Shown here: in pieces, positions 16,876 to 25,994 of the stretch | Layout: each line of letters opens with the position of its first letter | How positions within the stretch are numbered: the stretch's first letter is position 1 | NCBI GenBank assembly: GCA_951828585.1 | Contig: OX639991.1 | Coordinates: 2,202,576-2,266,575 of the forward strand | Direction: 5' to 3' | Source: Longimicrobiales bacterium | GTDB lineage: Bacteria > Gemmatimonadota > Gemmatimonadetes > Longimicrobiales > Gaopeijiaceae | DNA: 64,000 nucleotides | Made by a program: the position numbers and the translations under genes | The notes under the pieces: generated by a model | What the model saw: the letters and a program-made list of their open reading frames with translations, nothing else | The model's database searches: none | What the model was told of the DNA's origin: nothing

Positions 16876-18632
16876 TGCCCACCCGACGCCCGCCCCGCCC
16901 CCGCAGTCCCGTTGGTACGCGTGCACCGACGGCCCGGGCAACGGCCCGAGCGACCATCGGTTCGGCCGTCCTGCTGGCAACCGCTCTCCTCGCCATTGCC
17001 CCGCCCGCCGCCCCCCAGGAGATGGACCACGCGGCCCACATGATGGGCGTCATGGCAGGCGGCTGGCGCATGCCCCCCATGGACCCCAACATGCCGATGA
17101 TCCCGGGGCTGGAGATGGCGCTGCCCCCGGTCGAACCCTTCCTCGCGGCCGCCGGGATCGACCTCATGACGCTCCCCGAGGCGCGGCCGAGCGAAGTCGT
17201 CTTCCTGGAGCCCGGCGACACCTTCGACGTGGACGTCACCATCGTGCGGCGCACACTGCACGGTCACATGGCGGCCATGTACGGCTACAACGGCCAGTAC
17301 CCGGGCCCCCTCATCCAGGCGCCGCAGGGCTCGACCGTCGTGGTGCGCGTCACGAACCGGATCGAGTTCCCCACGACCGTGCACTGGCACGGCCTCCGCC
17401 TCGAGAACCGCTTCGACGGCGTGCCCGGCGTCACCCAGGACCCGATCGAGGTCGGCGAGTCGTTCGTCTACGAACTGCGGGTGCCCGACGCGGGGATGTT
17501 CTGGTACCACCCCCACGTGCGCGAGGATGTCCAGCAGGATCTGGGCCTCTACGGGAACCTCCTCGTGTCGTCACCCGACCCGGACTACTATGGCCCCGCC
17601 CACCGCGAGGAGATGCTCGTGCTCGACGACATCCTCATGGACGACCACGGCTTCATCCCGTGGGGGAAGGAGGCGCCCACCCACGCGCTCATGGGGCGTT
17701 TCGGGAACGTGATGCTCGTCAATGGCGTGACGGGACACGCGCTGGAGGTTCGCGCGGGCGAGGTCGTGCGGTTCTTCATGACGAACGTCGCCAACACCCG
17801 CACCTTCAACGTCACCTTCGGGGACGCGCGGGTGAAGCTGGTCGCGTCGGACGTGGGCCGCTTCGAACGCGAGATGTGGGTGCCGAGCGTGGTGATCGCG
17901 CCCGCCGAACGGTACGTGGTCGACGTGGTCTTCCCCGAGGCGGGCGAGGTGGCGATCTCGAACACGATCCAGGCCGTCAACCACTTCCGGGGCGTGTTCT
18001 ACCCGCATGTGGACACCCTGGCGCGGGTCACCGTCACAGGTCCCCCGGTCGACGACAAAGTCACCCACGCGCATGCCACCCTGCGTGCCCACGACGCCGA
18101 AGCCGCCGAGGCGTCGGCCCTGCGCTCCCACCTGTCCCGCCCCCCCGATCACACCCTGGAGGCCACCGTGCGCGTTCAGGGCCTGCCCCTCCCGATCGTG
18201 CGCTCCATGGAGATGGACACCCTCTACGTCCCCCCCATCGAGTGGAACGACGCCATGCCCATGATGAACTGGCTCTCGGCGGGGACCCAGGTCACCTGGA
18301 TCCTGCGGGACGTCGACACGGGGCGCGAGAACGGCGACATCGAGTGGACCTTCCAGGTGGGCGACCTGGTGAAGATCCGCGTCTTCAACTCACCCGACTC
18401 GTTCCACCCCATGAACCACCCGATTCATGTCCACGGGCAGCGGTTCCTGGTGCTGGCGCGTGACTACGTTCCGAGCGAAAACATGGCGTGGAAGGACACC
18501 GCGATCGTGCCGGTGGGGTCGACGATGGACATTCTCGTGGAGATGTCGAATCCGGGGGAGTGGATGCTGCACTGTCATATTGCGGAGCATCTCAGCGCGG
18601 GGATGATGTTCGGGTTTCGGGTGGAGGGGTGA
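16872..18632 (+). CDS. Secreted multicopper oxidase
   Basis: 586 residues with two consecutive ATG codons at 16872/16875. An Arg-rich N-terminus and hydrophobic core (VLLATALLAIAPPAAP) form a signal peptide, possibly Tat-type. Copper sites are visible: HWHG (H171, H173), HPH (H213, H215), HPMNHPIHVHG and HCHIAEHLSAGM near the C-terminus with the type 1 Cys-His ligands. A Met/His-rich region at the mature N-terminus (MDHAAHMMGVMAGG) resembles copper-handling oxidases such as CopA/CueO. Likely periplasmic copper oxidation or a laccase. It overlaps vapC by 4 bp. Confidence 0.9.
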   Translation: MMPTRRPPRPRSPVGTRAPTARATARATIGSAVLLATALLAIAPPAAPQEMDHAAHMMGVMAGGWRMPPMDPNMPMIPGLEMALPPVEPFLAAAGIDLMTLPEARPSEVVFLEPGDTFDVDVTIVRRTLHGHMAAMYGYNGQYPGPLIQAPQGSTVVVRVTNRIEFPTTVHWHGLRLENRFDGVPGVTQDPIEVGESFVYELRVPDAGMFWYHPHVREDVQQDLGLYGNLLVSSPDPDYYGPAHREEMLVLDDILMDDHGFIPWGKEAPTHALMGRFGNVMLVNGVTGHALEVRAGEVVRFFMTNVANTRTFNVTFGDARVKLVASDVGRFEREMWVPSVVIAPAERYVVDVVFPEAGEVAISNTIQAVNHFRGVFYPHVDTLARVTVTGPPVDDKVTHAHATLRAHDAEAAEASALRSHLSRPPDHTLEATVRVQGLPLPIVRSMEMDTLYVPPIEWNDAMPMMNWLSAGTQVTWILRDVDTGRENGDIEWTFQVGDLVKIRVFNSPDSFHPMNHPIHVHGQRFLVLARDYVPSENMAWKDTAIVPVGSTMDILVEMSNPGEWMLHCHIAEHLSAGMMFGFRVEG

Positions 18633-18680
18633 GGGGAGGACGGCCACCCAAGGACCCGCGCCAACCGAGCGGCCTTACCG

Positions 18681-19447
18681 TCACCTCACCCCGGGCGGCA
18701 GCCTCCCCACGATGATCGTGGGCACGTCCAGTTCGTCCAGCTCGACCCAGGCGGCCAGCCCATCGGGGCCGAAGGCGTCCGGCATGGGCGGATCGTCCGG
18801 CGGCAGGGTGCCGACGTAGCGTCCGTCGGAATTCCAGACATCGATCACGCCGACCGCTCCTTCCCAGGGGTCGCCTTCGCGCCGGCGCTGCACCCAAAGC
18901 CCGCCCTCCCATGTGGCCCTGAGGGAGACGACGATGGGTATCTCGTGGTTGAACCGCATGGCCTCGATGCTGGCGCGCATCTCCGCGACCATCTCCGCCA
19001 TGAACTCCGGCGGCGCCCGGTCCGGCCCCTGCGGGTTGGCGGGGTCGCCGTAAAGACGCTCGAAGGTTGCCATGGCCGAATCCCGAGCGGTCGTCTCGAC
19101 CTCGGTGGTCACCGGCTCGGGACTGATGGGTCTCGCGATGGTGCCGATGGGTGCGCCGTCGCCCGCCACGAGCTTGATCGAATAGCCGGCGGAATCGGAA
19201 TAGGCCACCGACCCGTCGGGCAGGACGTCGAAGAGCAGACCCGGGTCGAACCTTCTCGGCTCGTCCGTGGCGCCGGACGCTGTCTCACCAGGCACCGGTG
19301 CCCGTACCTCGCCCGCCATGACGACGGGCTCGGCGCTGGTGCCCGTCGATCCCAGGGATCGGTGTCCAGGGTGTCATCCGGGAGGTCGGAGCAGGCACCC
19401 GCCGCAATGGCCAGCGCGAGGGTCCGCAGGGCCATTCGTCCGCTCAT
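18681..19447 (-). pseudogene. Frameshifted propeller lipoprotein gene
   Basis: The start ATG at 19447 opens a lipoprotein signal (RTLALAIAAGACSDLPDDT) in one frame, while the rest of the protein (MAGEVRAPVPGETASG through DVPTIIVGRLPPGVR) is in another. The switch must occur between about 19320 and 19374, because the second frame has a stop at 19374-19376. The body includes VLPDGSVAYSDSAGYSIKLV and IDVWNSDGRYVGTLPPDDPP, as in six-bladed propellers. The start overlaps the upstream gene's stop (ATGA). A sequencing error is possible, but the neighbouring gene is also damaged. Confidence 0.7.
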
Positions 19448-20410
19448 GGGGTTCTCCTTGTCGGTGTGAACCGCACCCGTGCCGCGCGCTGGACACCGAG
19501 CGTGTCGGCCGTCACCCCGTACAGCGCGGACTCCGTAGCCCACGGCGTCGGCAAGTCGAGGATGCGGCTCGGCCACCGATAGTGCGCCACGAGAGTCGTT
19601 CCGTCCCACACGTCGGCATAGCGCACCGACTCGCCTGCTGCAAGCGTCTTCACGACCCACAGCCGACCCGCGCTATCGAAGAACATGTCTGCCAGCGGCG
19701 GCTTGCGGTCAGGAATCTCGAAGGGGTGTCTCCTGATGCCGGCACGATCCAGGTCGCGGTCCATCTGGCTTTGCGCCCAGTCCCTGTCACTCTCGCTCAG
19801 CGGCGGTCCCTCAAGCGCGGGACCCTCGATCAGGGCAACGGTGTCATTGGGATGGTGGAGGCTGATCGCGTAGTCCGAGGTCACCGCATCCGCCCACGTA
19901 CCGCCGTTCGCGTGGGCGTGAATCCATTGCGGGCCGAAGGGCTGATGGAGGTACGTGAAGCCACCGATCCCCGCTCTGCTGAACGACACGGTCTCCTGGC
20001 TAACGGTCTGGCGCTCCTCGTCCGCCATCAAGACGGTGTCCACGGCCCCGTCGGGAAGCACGCGGAGCCGAGCATCCAGGCTCACGTCGCCGTAGCCGCT
20101 CACGGGACCGACACTGACAAGGTCGCCCCCCATGTCGAAGGCGAATGGCTGCCCCCCCCAAAAGCCGATGTAGCCGGGGTGGGGAGTTCTGAGGACCCGC
20201 TGGTGCTCCGCACCGTCCGAACCAAGCACGAACGCGCTGTACCGGGCACTCTCGCGCACCCACAGTTTCCCACCCGGGGCAAACCCCATACAGCAAAGGT
20301 CTCCGAACTCGCCGGAACCCTCGCCCGGCCCGCCGAAGTGGAACGCGAAATCCCCTTAGGAACGCCGCGGCGACGGTGGGTCGGTACCGAACACGCTTCA
20401 TGTCGTTCAT
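19444..20410 (-). pseudogene. Degraded six-bladed propeller gene
   Basis: A start with MNDMKRVRYRPTVAAAFL at 20410 looks like a signal peptide beginning, but the propeller body is in another frame, open only from 20355 (stop TAA at 20356-20358). The body begins FAFHFGGPGEGSGEFGDL, a motif that normally lies about 90 residues inside such proteins, so the N-terminal blade is deleted as well as frameshifted. The remaining part runs to LGVQRAARVRFTPTRRTP. The region 19444-20289 could still be translated from MGFAPGGKLWV, but that would be a truncated protein. Confidence 0.65.
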
Positions 20411-20542
20411 ATGAGTGCAATGTATGAGTTGGAAAGGAAGGAGGATACGGGGCGGATCTGGTCCCCTCCCTGTAGATTACCTCAGTCGTTGCCGTGCAGT
20501 CCCCGAAGCCCCCCCCGAAGCCACCGAAAAGGACGGTCACCC

Positions 20543-21719
20543 ATGCACCGCGCCCGAGTCAAGCCGGAGCTCATCCGCTGGGTCCGCAAGGACGCGGGCC
20601 TTTTCCGTTGAGGATGCGGCGAAGAAGGCGGGCACGAGCGAGGCCATCGTTCGGCAGTGGGAAGAGGGAACCCTCCAGCCCACAATCCGCCAGCTCCGGC
20701 TTCTCGCGAACGCGGCCAGGCGACCGATTGCGATCTTCTACCTCGCCGAGCCTCCCTGGAAATTCACGGCATTGCGCGACTTCCGGCGGCTACCCGGCGA
20801 TCCCGAGGCCGATCAGTCCCCGGCGCTGCGGTTGGCCGTCAGATTGGCGTGCGAGAGGCGGCAGGTCGCCCTTGATTTGGCGGCCGATCTCGATGACATG
20901 GCGTCGCCGCTGCCCGTCCGCGCTGCCCTGCGTGAACCGGTTGGCGAAGTAGCTCGGCGGATCCGGGACCTGCTCGGGGTCTCGATCGATGATCAGAGAA
21001 AGTGGAGCCGCGAATACGATGCCCTGAACAACTGGAGGCGGGCGATTCAGGATCTGGGGGTACTCGTCTTCCAGGCAAGGGGAGTGGAAGTGGACGAGAT
21101 GCGCGGGTTCTCGGTCGCGGAGGAGCCAATGCCGGTGATTGTCCTGAACACGAGGGACGCCCCCAACGGCCGCGTGTTCACTCTGTTCCACGAATTCTGC
21201 CATCTGCTCTTGCGGAAGGGGGGCATCTGCGATCTCCGGGACCGCTATAGCTACCGACCCGAGGACAGCGCCATCGAGGTATTCTGCAACGCGGTCGCAG
21301 CGGAGGTCTTGGTCCCGAGGAGGGACTTCCTCCGCTCACCTCTCGTCCGTGACCACCCCAGTGGGATTGACTGGCAGGAGTCCGAGCTTCGAAGTCTGGC
21401 GAGGGACTTTTCGGTTTCGTGGGAGGTCGTGTTGCGCCGCCTGCTCGACACCGCTCAGATCACGCGCCGCGCCTACCGCGACCGACGAGAGGCGATGTTG
21501 GCCGGGTACCGCGTGAACCGGAGTGCCCAGACCGGCTTTGTAACCCCCGATGTGGCAGCGGTAACCAGCCTCGGCCTGGAGTTCGTCAAGCTGGTCCTCG
21601 TCTCCTACTACCAGGACAGAATCACCTCTCGGGATGTCTCCGAGTATCTGGGCGTCCGTCTGAAGCACATGGCCAGGATCGAGGAGCGGGTTATGGGATC
21701 CAGGGTGATGTTCCGCTGA
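20543..21719 (+). pseudogene. ImmA/IrrE metallopeptidase with HTH, frameshifted
   Basis: The N-terminus MHRARVKPELIRWVRKDAGL from the ATG at 20543 (AAGGA upstream) is in one frame and the continuation SVEDAAKKAGTSEAIVRQWEEG in the next. Removing one T from the TTTT at 20601-20604 restores a single reading frame. The rest is a normal ImmA/IrrE peptidase with the zinc motif HEFCHLLL near 21190 and the downstream glutamate in FCNAVAAEVLVPR. These enzymes cleave repressors and act as antitoxin-like partners of DUF4411 PIN toxins. Either a real +1 mutation or an assembly indel. Confidence 0.82.
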
Positions 21720-21726
21720 TCCCGAG

Positions 21727-22192
21727 ATGAGGTTCAGCATCGACACGAGCGCCATTCTGGACGGATGGACGCGACACTATCCCCCGCGAGGCGTTTCCGG
21801 GGCTCTGGCGGCAATTGGAGGAACTCATCCGGTCCGGTGATCTCCGTGCTTCCGAGGAAGTGATGTATGAACTGGAGAAGAAGGAAGACGATGCTCACGC
21901 GTGGGCCAAGGCGCAGGGCGGTTTCTTCGTGCCGATGGATGACGAAATCCAGGATGCGGTTTCCGCGCTACTGGCGGACCATCCGAGGCTACTGGACACG
22001 AGGCGGGGCCGATCGGGTGCCGATCCCTTCGTCATTGCCCTTGCCAAGGTGCGGGGGTGCGCGGTCGTAACTGGCGAGCATCGAAGCGGTAGCCTGAAGC
22101 GGCCGAAGATTCCCGATGTCTGCTTGGCGCTTGACGTGGAATCCATGAGCCTGCTCGATCTGATCCGGCGGGAAGGTTGGGTGTTCCGGTAG
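21727..22192 (+). pseudogene. DUF4411 PIN-like toxin, frameshifted
   Basis: The start MRFSIDTSAILDGWTRHYP from the ATG at 21727 is followed, in another frame, by EAFPGLWRQLEELIRSGDLR and the rest of the DUF4411 domain (SADPFVIALAK-like GADPFVIALAKVRGCAVVTGE). Removing one C from the CCCCC run at 21781-21785 joins them. DUF4411 proteins are PIN-type nucleases, usually encoded next to ImmA/IrrE peptidases as here (7 bp apart). A restart at 21815 would give 125 residues lacking the first catalytic aspartate. Confidence 0.82.
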
Positions 22193-22265
22193 CGGTAGTG
22201 TACGGACGGCTGTTCCTGGTACAGCGATGCTATTCCACTTCCACGGTGGAATCCAGGTCGACGCT

Positions 22266-22532
22266 TCACGTATCCCCTGAGTTCGAGGGTTTCCAGCCCG
22301 TGCGCTTCTTCACGATGATCACCACCACGATCACCAGGATCAGGAACGCGAACTTGGTCCAGATCGGCGCGAGCACCCACCACCACGACCAGTCGATGTG
22401 ATCGGTCAGCTTCAGCCCGATGAACATCAGGGTGAGGAGCGAAAAGAAGCGCGTGCCTCGCCGCTCCCACGCTCTTGCCACGGCCTCGACTGCCCGCCAG
22501 AAGGGGTCGGAGTTTTTTTCGCTGTTTTTCAC
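22266..22532 (-). CDS. Small membrane protein (Fragile-X-F-like)
   Basis: 88 residues. Two hydrophobic helices are visible: FFSLLTLMFIGLKL and WVLAPIWTKFAFLILVIVVV, separated by the tryptophan-rich IDWSWWWVLAP. This motif is typical of short proteins annotated as transmembrane Fragile-X-F proteins, often found in phage-related or plasmid-related regions. A charged tail VKKRTGWKPS follows. Function unknown. It faces the DUF4411 gene, with a small hairpin (TTCCAC/GTGGAA, 22233-22251) between them that may end transcription. Confidence 0.65.
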   Translation of the reverse strand: MKNSEKNSDPFWRAVEAVARAWERRGTRFFSLLTLMFIGLKLTDHIDWSWWWVLAPIWTKFAFLILVIVVVIIVKKRTGWKPSNSGDT

Positions 22533-22737
22533 TCGGGGTCCTCCATTGCGCGCGCGGGTTTGGGACTCGGTGGGGTTGGCCCGTGTCGGTCGGTTGAACT
22601 CGGAAATACGAATTCGGGGAGGGGGACCTTCACTGGGGTGGGCCCGTGGTGTTGGTGAAGGCGGTGGTGTCGTTGGCGAAGGGTGATACTATAACGATAT
22701 CGATATGATATCACTCAGCTGTCGCGCCACCTGATTG

Positions 22738-22774
22738 GATTGAAATCTGAACGGTGGATACTCAGATTTCAATC
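22738..22774. repeat. Perfect 13-bp inverted repeat
   Basis: GATTGAAATCTGA at 22738-22750 and TCAGATTTCAATC at 22762-22774 with an 11-bp loop. It lies in an AT-rich gap between two minus-strand genes, 44 bp after the end of the large lipoprotein gene. The arms could form a terminator-like hairpin without a U-tract, or be an operator or remnant of mobile DNA. The preceding 22689-22713 is a GATATC-rich AT stretch that may hold a promoter. Confidence 0.7.
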
Positions 22775-22818
22775 AATACTGCGGTTGATTCTCGCTCTGC
22801 ACGTGGTCGAACCGACCC

Positions 22819-24372
22819 TCAGCAACCGCCCTCGCTGGCCCGCGCGATCACCCGGCCACGATCTCCGTCAATCTGGATGACGATATACCCGCTGCCCTCG
22901 TAGTAGCCGCCCCGCAGGACGCCGAGCGTTGCGGCTCCCAGCGGGCCGTCGTCGAAGCGGAAGAGGCCCAGCCAGTCGAAGCGCCTGTAGCCTTCGCCGT
23001 CCCTCAGGCGGTCGACAAAACCCAGGTCCTCCCTGATCCGGTCGAGGGCCGGAATGTCGTCTTCGGAGAGCACTGCCGATGGAGGGTGCGTAAGCGCGAT
23101 TCCGGAGACGCGGCTGAAGCGGCCGTCGCCGAATGCGGGCAGCGTGTCCCGGTTCGTCCTGATGTCCCATTGCTCATTGCAGCCGGCCTGTACGACGCCC
23201 AGTCCAGTGGTGTAGAGCGGCAGTCTCCGCTCCGTCCGAGAGTACAGGAACCACGAGGCGGGGACCTCCGTCGCGATGACCTCGGGGGCGCGGCCCAGGG
23301 TGTCCGAAAGCCTGGAGGGGTGCTCCCACAAGTCACTCGCGTCCGGCCAGCTCCAGACTCCCTCGCCGGTTCTTGCGGCCGCGATTCGCTCGACGGGAAA
23401 CACACCTGCCCAGGGTGGGTTGTCCCAGGAGCCATCCAGGTAGCGCGCGACCGGCATCAGGGTGCCCTCGTCCCGGTAGGCTACGGCGATCCACGGGGCG
23501 TCCGGGCCGGGTGAGGTTTGGTCACCTGCGACGGGGAAGGTTGCTTGAGGCGTGGGTACGGGCTCGGAGAAACACGCCTCGCGCTGACGGACGGTGAGGA
23601 CGACGCGGGGGTGGTCGCCGTGCAGTTTAACTACGGCGTACCTGATGCCCGAGGTGTTCCCAACGTGTCCCAGCACTCCGACGCGCATGTCCTCGAACTG
23701 GTAGATTCCGAGCCACCGGAAGCTGGCACCTGGAGATACTCCTCCCAGGTCTTCTCTCCGCAGCTGCTCCTGGATCTGTCGAGGATCCGGAGCGTCGCCG
23801 TTCGCAAGGACCGCTTTCGGCGTGCGGCTCAGGGCCAGTCCCACAGGGGAATCGAAGCCGCGGACATAGGCCGGCCGCTCCGGGTCCCGGGTGCGCACCG
23901 CCCAGCTGATGCCCTTCTTGCGTTCCCTCGACGGGCCCTCGCCGACGTAGCAAATCTCCGTGACGATGCTCAGTCCGAGGGTGGTGAGAGGCGGGGCTGG
24001 TTCCGTGTCGGAGAAGACGTGCCATGTGTCCGGGACGCCCACCGCAACGGCGTGCCCGGGTTGCCCGATGGTGTCCCATGCTCTTCCGGGGTGGTGCCAT
24101 GTGCGCCGTCCGTCGGGCCATTGCCAGCTTGTTTCGCCGGCGGGTGAGGCGGTGAGGCGGTCCATGTCGGCCGTGCCGGCCCAGGGGGGGCGGTCCCAGA
24201 CGCCGTCGGCGTACCGCGCGATCGGGATGAGGACGCCGCGGTCGGTGACGACGGCGATGATGAGCAGGTCGTCGGGTGGGGAGAGGGGGGTGGGTGGGCC
24301 GCAGGCGAGGGTGAGCAGGGCGAGGAGGAGGGGGAGGGTGGGGGGTCGAACCCTGAAGGAGCGAAGATCCAT
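22819..24372 (-). CDS. Lipoprotein with two tandem homologous domains
   Basis: 517 residues with a lipoprotein signal (LLLALLTLACGPP). The mature protein is an internal duplication: the first copy begins near residue 37 (IAVVTDRGVLIPIARYADGVWD, RPPWAG) and the second near residue 300 (IAVAYRDEGTLMPVARYLDGSW, NPPWAG). Both copies continue with a SWQWPD/VWSWPD block, a H-P-x-R segment, SPVGLALSRTPKAVL/VSGIALTHPPSAVL, and FRWLGIYQFED/FDWLGLFRFDD. I recognise no named family. It is likely exported and membrane-anchored. It stands alone next to the first DUF4143 module. Confidence 0.7.
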   Translation of the reverse strand: MDLRSFRVRPPTLPLLLALLTLACGPPTPLSPPDDLLIIAVVTDRGVLIPIARYADGVWDRPPWAGTADMDRLTASPAGETSWQWPDGRRTWHHPGRAWDTIGQPGHAVAVGVPDTWHVFSDTEPAPPLTTLGLSIVTEICYVGEGPSRERKKGISWAVRTRDPERPAYVRGFDSPVGLALSRTPKAVLANGDAPDPRQIQEQLRREDLGGVSPGASFRWLGIYQFEDMRVGVLGHVGNTSGIRYAVVKLHGDHPRVVLTVRQREACFSEPVPTPQATFPVAGDQTSPGPDAPWIAVAYRDEGTLMPVARYLDGSWDNPPWAGVFPVERIAAARTGEGVWSWPDASDLWEHPSRLSDTLGRAPEVIATEVPASWFLYSRTERRLPLYTTGLGVVQAGCNEQWDIRTNRDTLPAFGDGRFSRVSGIALTHPPSAVLSEDDIPALDRIREDLGFVDRLRDGEGYRRFDWLGLFRFDDGPLGAATLGVLRGGYYEGSGYIVIQIDGDRGRVIARASEGGC

Positions 24373-24455
24373 GACGGTGGTTGGGTGAGGGGTTGGTGGA
24401 TTGACTCCAAGCTAAGGAGGTGGTCCTCCCGGCGGCGAGGGCCGAAACATCTGGC

Positions 24456-24524
24456 ATTGCGATTGTATCACTGTCAGTATTGCAATCGTGCTAATTCCAA
24501 TGTTGCAATCGTGTTATTATGTGG
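24456..24524 (+). repeat. Three 23-bp iterons before a DUF4143 ATPase gene
   Basis: Three direct repeats start exactly 23 bp apart at 24456, 24479 and 24502. Their cores are ATTGCGATTGTA, ATTGCAATCGTG and GTTGCAATCGTG. The stretch is AT-rich against a GC-rich background and ends 39 bp before the ATG at 24564. Phased repeats of about two DNA turns are typical of multi-site protein binding, here probably by the product of the downstream gene. Confidence 0.88.
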
Positions 24525-24563
24525 CTATCATGGTGGACCAGGTACCGCCACCTCGCAAACCCG

Positions 24564-25925
24564 ATGACCCAACAACTGACCCGCCTACTCGACATCCCCT
24601 CGCGCGACCTCGTGCGCGAACTTCCTCCGAAGCTGCCCTACGGGCCGATCCTCCGGAGGTACTGGCCCCGCGTGGCGGACGCCGAACTGAAGCGGCGCCT
24701 GGCCCGGTCGCGGGCTGTGCTGATCGAGGGGCCGCGGGCATGCGGGAAGACGGCTACGGCCAGGCAAGTCGCGGCCAGCAGCGTCATGCTCGACGCCGAG
24801 CCGTCGGCACGTCGGGCGGCCGCGGTCGATCCCGCATTCCTGCTGGAGGGCGAAACGCCGCGGCTGATCGACGAATGGCAGCTCGTGCCCGACATCTGGA
24901 ACCGTGTGCGGCACGTGGTCGATGAGCGTCCGGGCCGGGGTCATTTCATCCTGACGGGGTCCGCGGTCCCGCCCGACGACATCACACGGCATACCGGGGC
25001 GGGGAGGATCGGGAGGCTGCGGCTGCGGCCGATGTCGCTCTTCGAACTGGAGCGCTCGACGGGAGCGGTTTCGCTCCGGCGGCTGCTGGCGGGTGACTCG
25101 GTGCCGAACGTGGCGGCACACCTGTCCGTGCGCGAACTCGCGGAACTCGTGTGCGTCGGCGGGTGGCCGGGGCATCCGGGATCGTCGGACGAGGATCCGG
25201 CGCTTTCCTCCGAGGACGCCATGGCCGAGAACCGGGACTACCTGGGCGAGGTTTGCCGGACCGATGCCCGGAGGGTGGACGGCTCGGGAAGGGACCCGGC
25301 GAAAGTCGGCCGGTTTCTTCAGTCCCTGGGTCGCAACGTTGCGACCTGCGCGAGCATGGCCACGCTGGCCCGGGACACCGGCGGACCGAACCAGCACCTC
25401 AGCAACCACACGACCCGCTCCTACATGACCGCCCTGGAATGCCTCATGATCGTGGAGGACCAGCCGCCCTGGGCCCCGCATCTGCGATCGCGGTCGCGGC
25501 TTCGGACGGCTTCGAAACGGCACTTCGTCGATCCGTCGCTCGCCGTGGCGGCCCTGAGCGCAATCCCCGAACACCTGCTGAGCGACTTCGAGTGGTTCGG
25601 CTTTCTCTTCGAGTCGATGGTCGTGCGCGATCTCCGCGTCTACGCCCAGGCGAGCGGCGCCAGCGTGTACCACTACCGCGACAACACGGGACTGGAGGTG
25701 GATGCCATCGTGGACGCCGGGCCCGGCCGTTGGGCGGCTTTCGAGATCAAGCTCGGGGCGAGCCGGGTCGACGAGGGAGCGAGGACGTTGCTGAAGCTGG
25801 CCGACCGGGTGGACACGGACCGGTGCGGGAAACCGGCGGCGCTGGGGGTGATCGTGGGAAGCGGGTACGGGTACGCGCGACCGGATGGGGTGGGGGTGAT
25901 TCCGGTGGGGGGGTTGGGGTTGTGA
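24564..25925 (+). CDS. DUF4143-type AAA ATPase with PD-(D/E)xK-like domain
   Basis: 453 residues from the ATG at 24564; in-frame upstream starts would lie inside the iterons. An AAA_14 ATPase domain has Walker A GPRACGKT (residues 56-63), RLIDEWQ as Walker B, and the sensor-like ILTGSAVPPDDI. It is followed by the DUF4143 part with a winged-helix region and a C-terminal nuclease-like core D380...E394-I-K396 (GLEVDAIVD, FEIKLG). The family has no established role; toxin, regulatory and defence roles have been proposed. It is a close paralogue of the protein at 59645-60979. It is monocistronic and self-contained. Confidence 0.87.
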   Translation: MTQQLTRLLDIPSRDLVRELPPKLPYGPILRRYWPRVADAELKRRLARSRAVLIEGPRACGKTATARQVAASSVMLDAEPSARRAAAVDPAFLLEGETPRLIDEWQLVPDIWNRVRHVVDERPGRGHFILTGSAVPPDDITRHTGAGRIGRLRLRPMSLFELERSTGAVSLRRLLAGDSVPNVAAHLSVRELAELVCVGGWPGHPGSSDEDPALSSEDAMAENRDYLGEVCRTDARRVDGSGRDPAKVGRFLQSLGRNVATCASMATLARDTGGPNQHLSNHTTRSYMTALECLMIVEDQPPWAPHLRSRSRLRTASKRHFVDPSLAVAALSAIPEHLLSDFEWFGFLFESMVVRDLRVYAQASGASVYHYRDNTGLEVDAIVDAGPGRWAAFEIKLGASRVDEGARTLLKLADRVDTDRCGKPAALGVIVGSGYGYARPDGVGVIPVGGLGL

Positions 25926-25994
25926 GGGGACGTTTGCGTTGTCGGCCCGGATTGTCTAACTCGGATGCGCTGACAGGATCCGCTAGTGTAAGAA

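Noticed and set aside
22687..22713. GATATC-rich stretch as a replication or attachment site
   Set aside because: Short, with no associated integrase, DnaA boxes or repeated copies.
24456..24524. Iteron triplets as a CRISPR array
   Set aside because: Only three repeats, period 22-23 bp with no room for spacers of 30 bp or more, imperfect copies, and no cas genes nearby.
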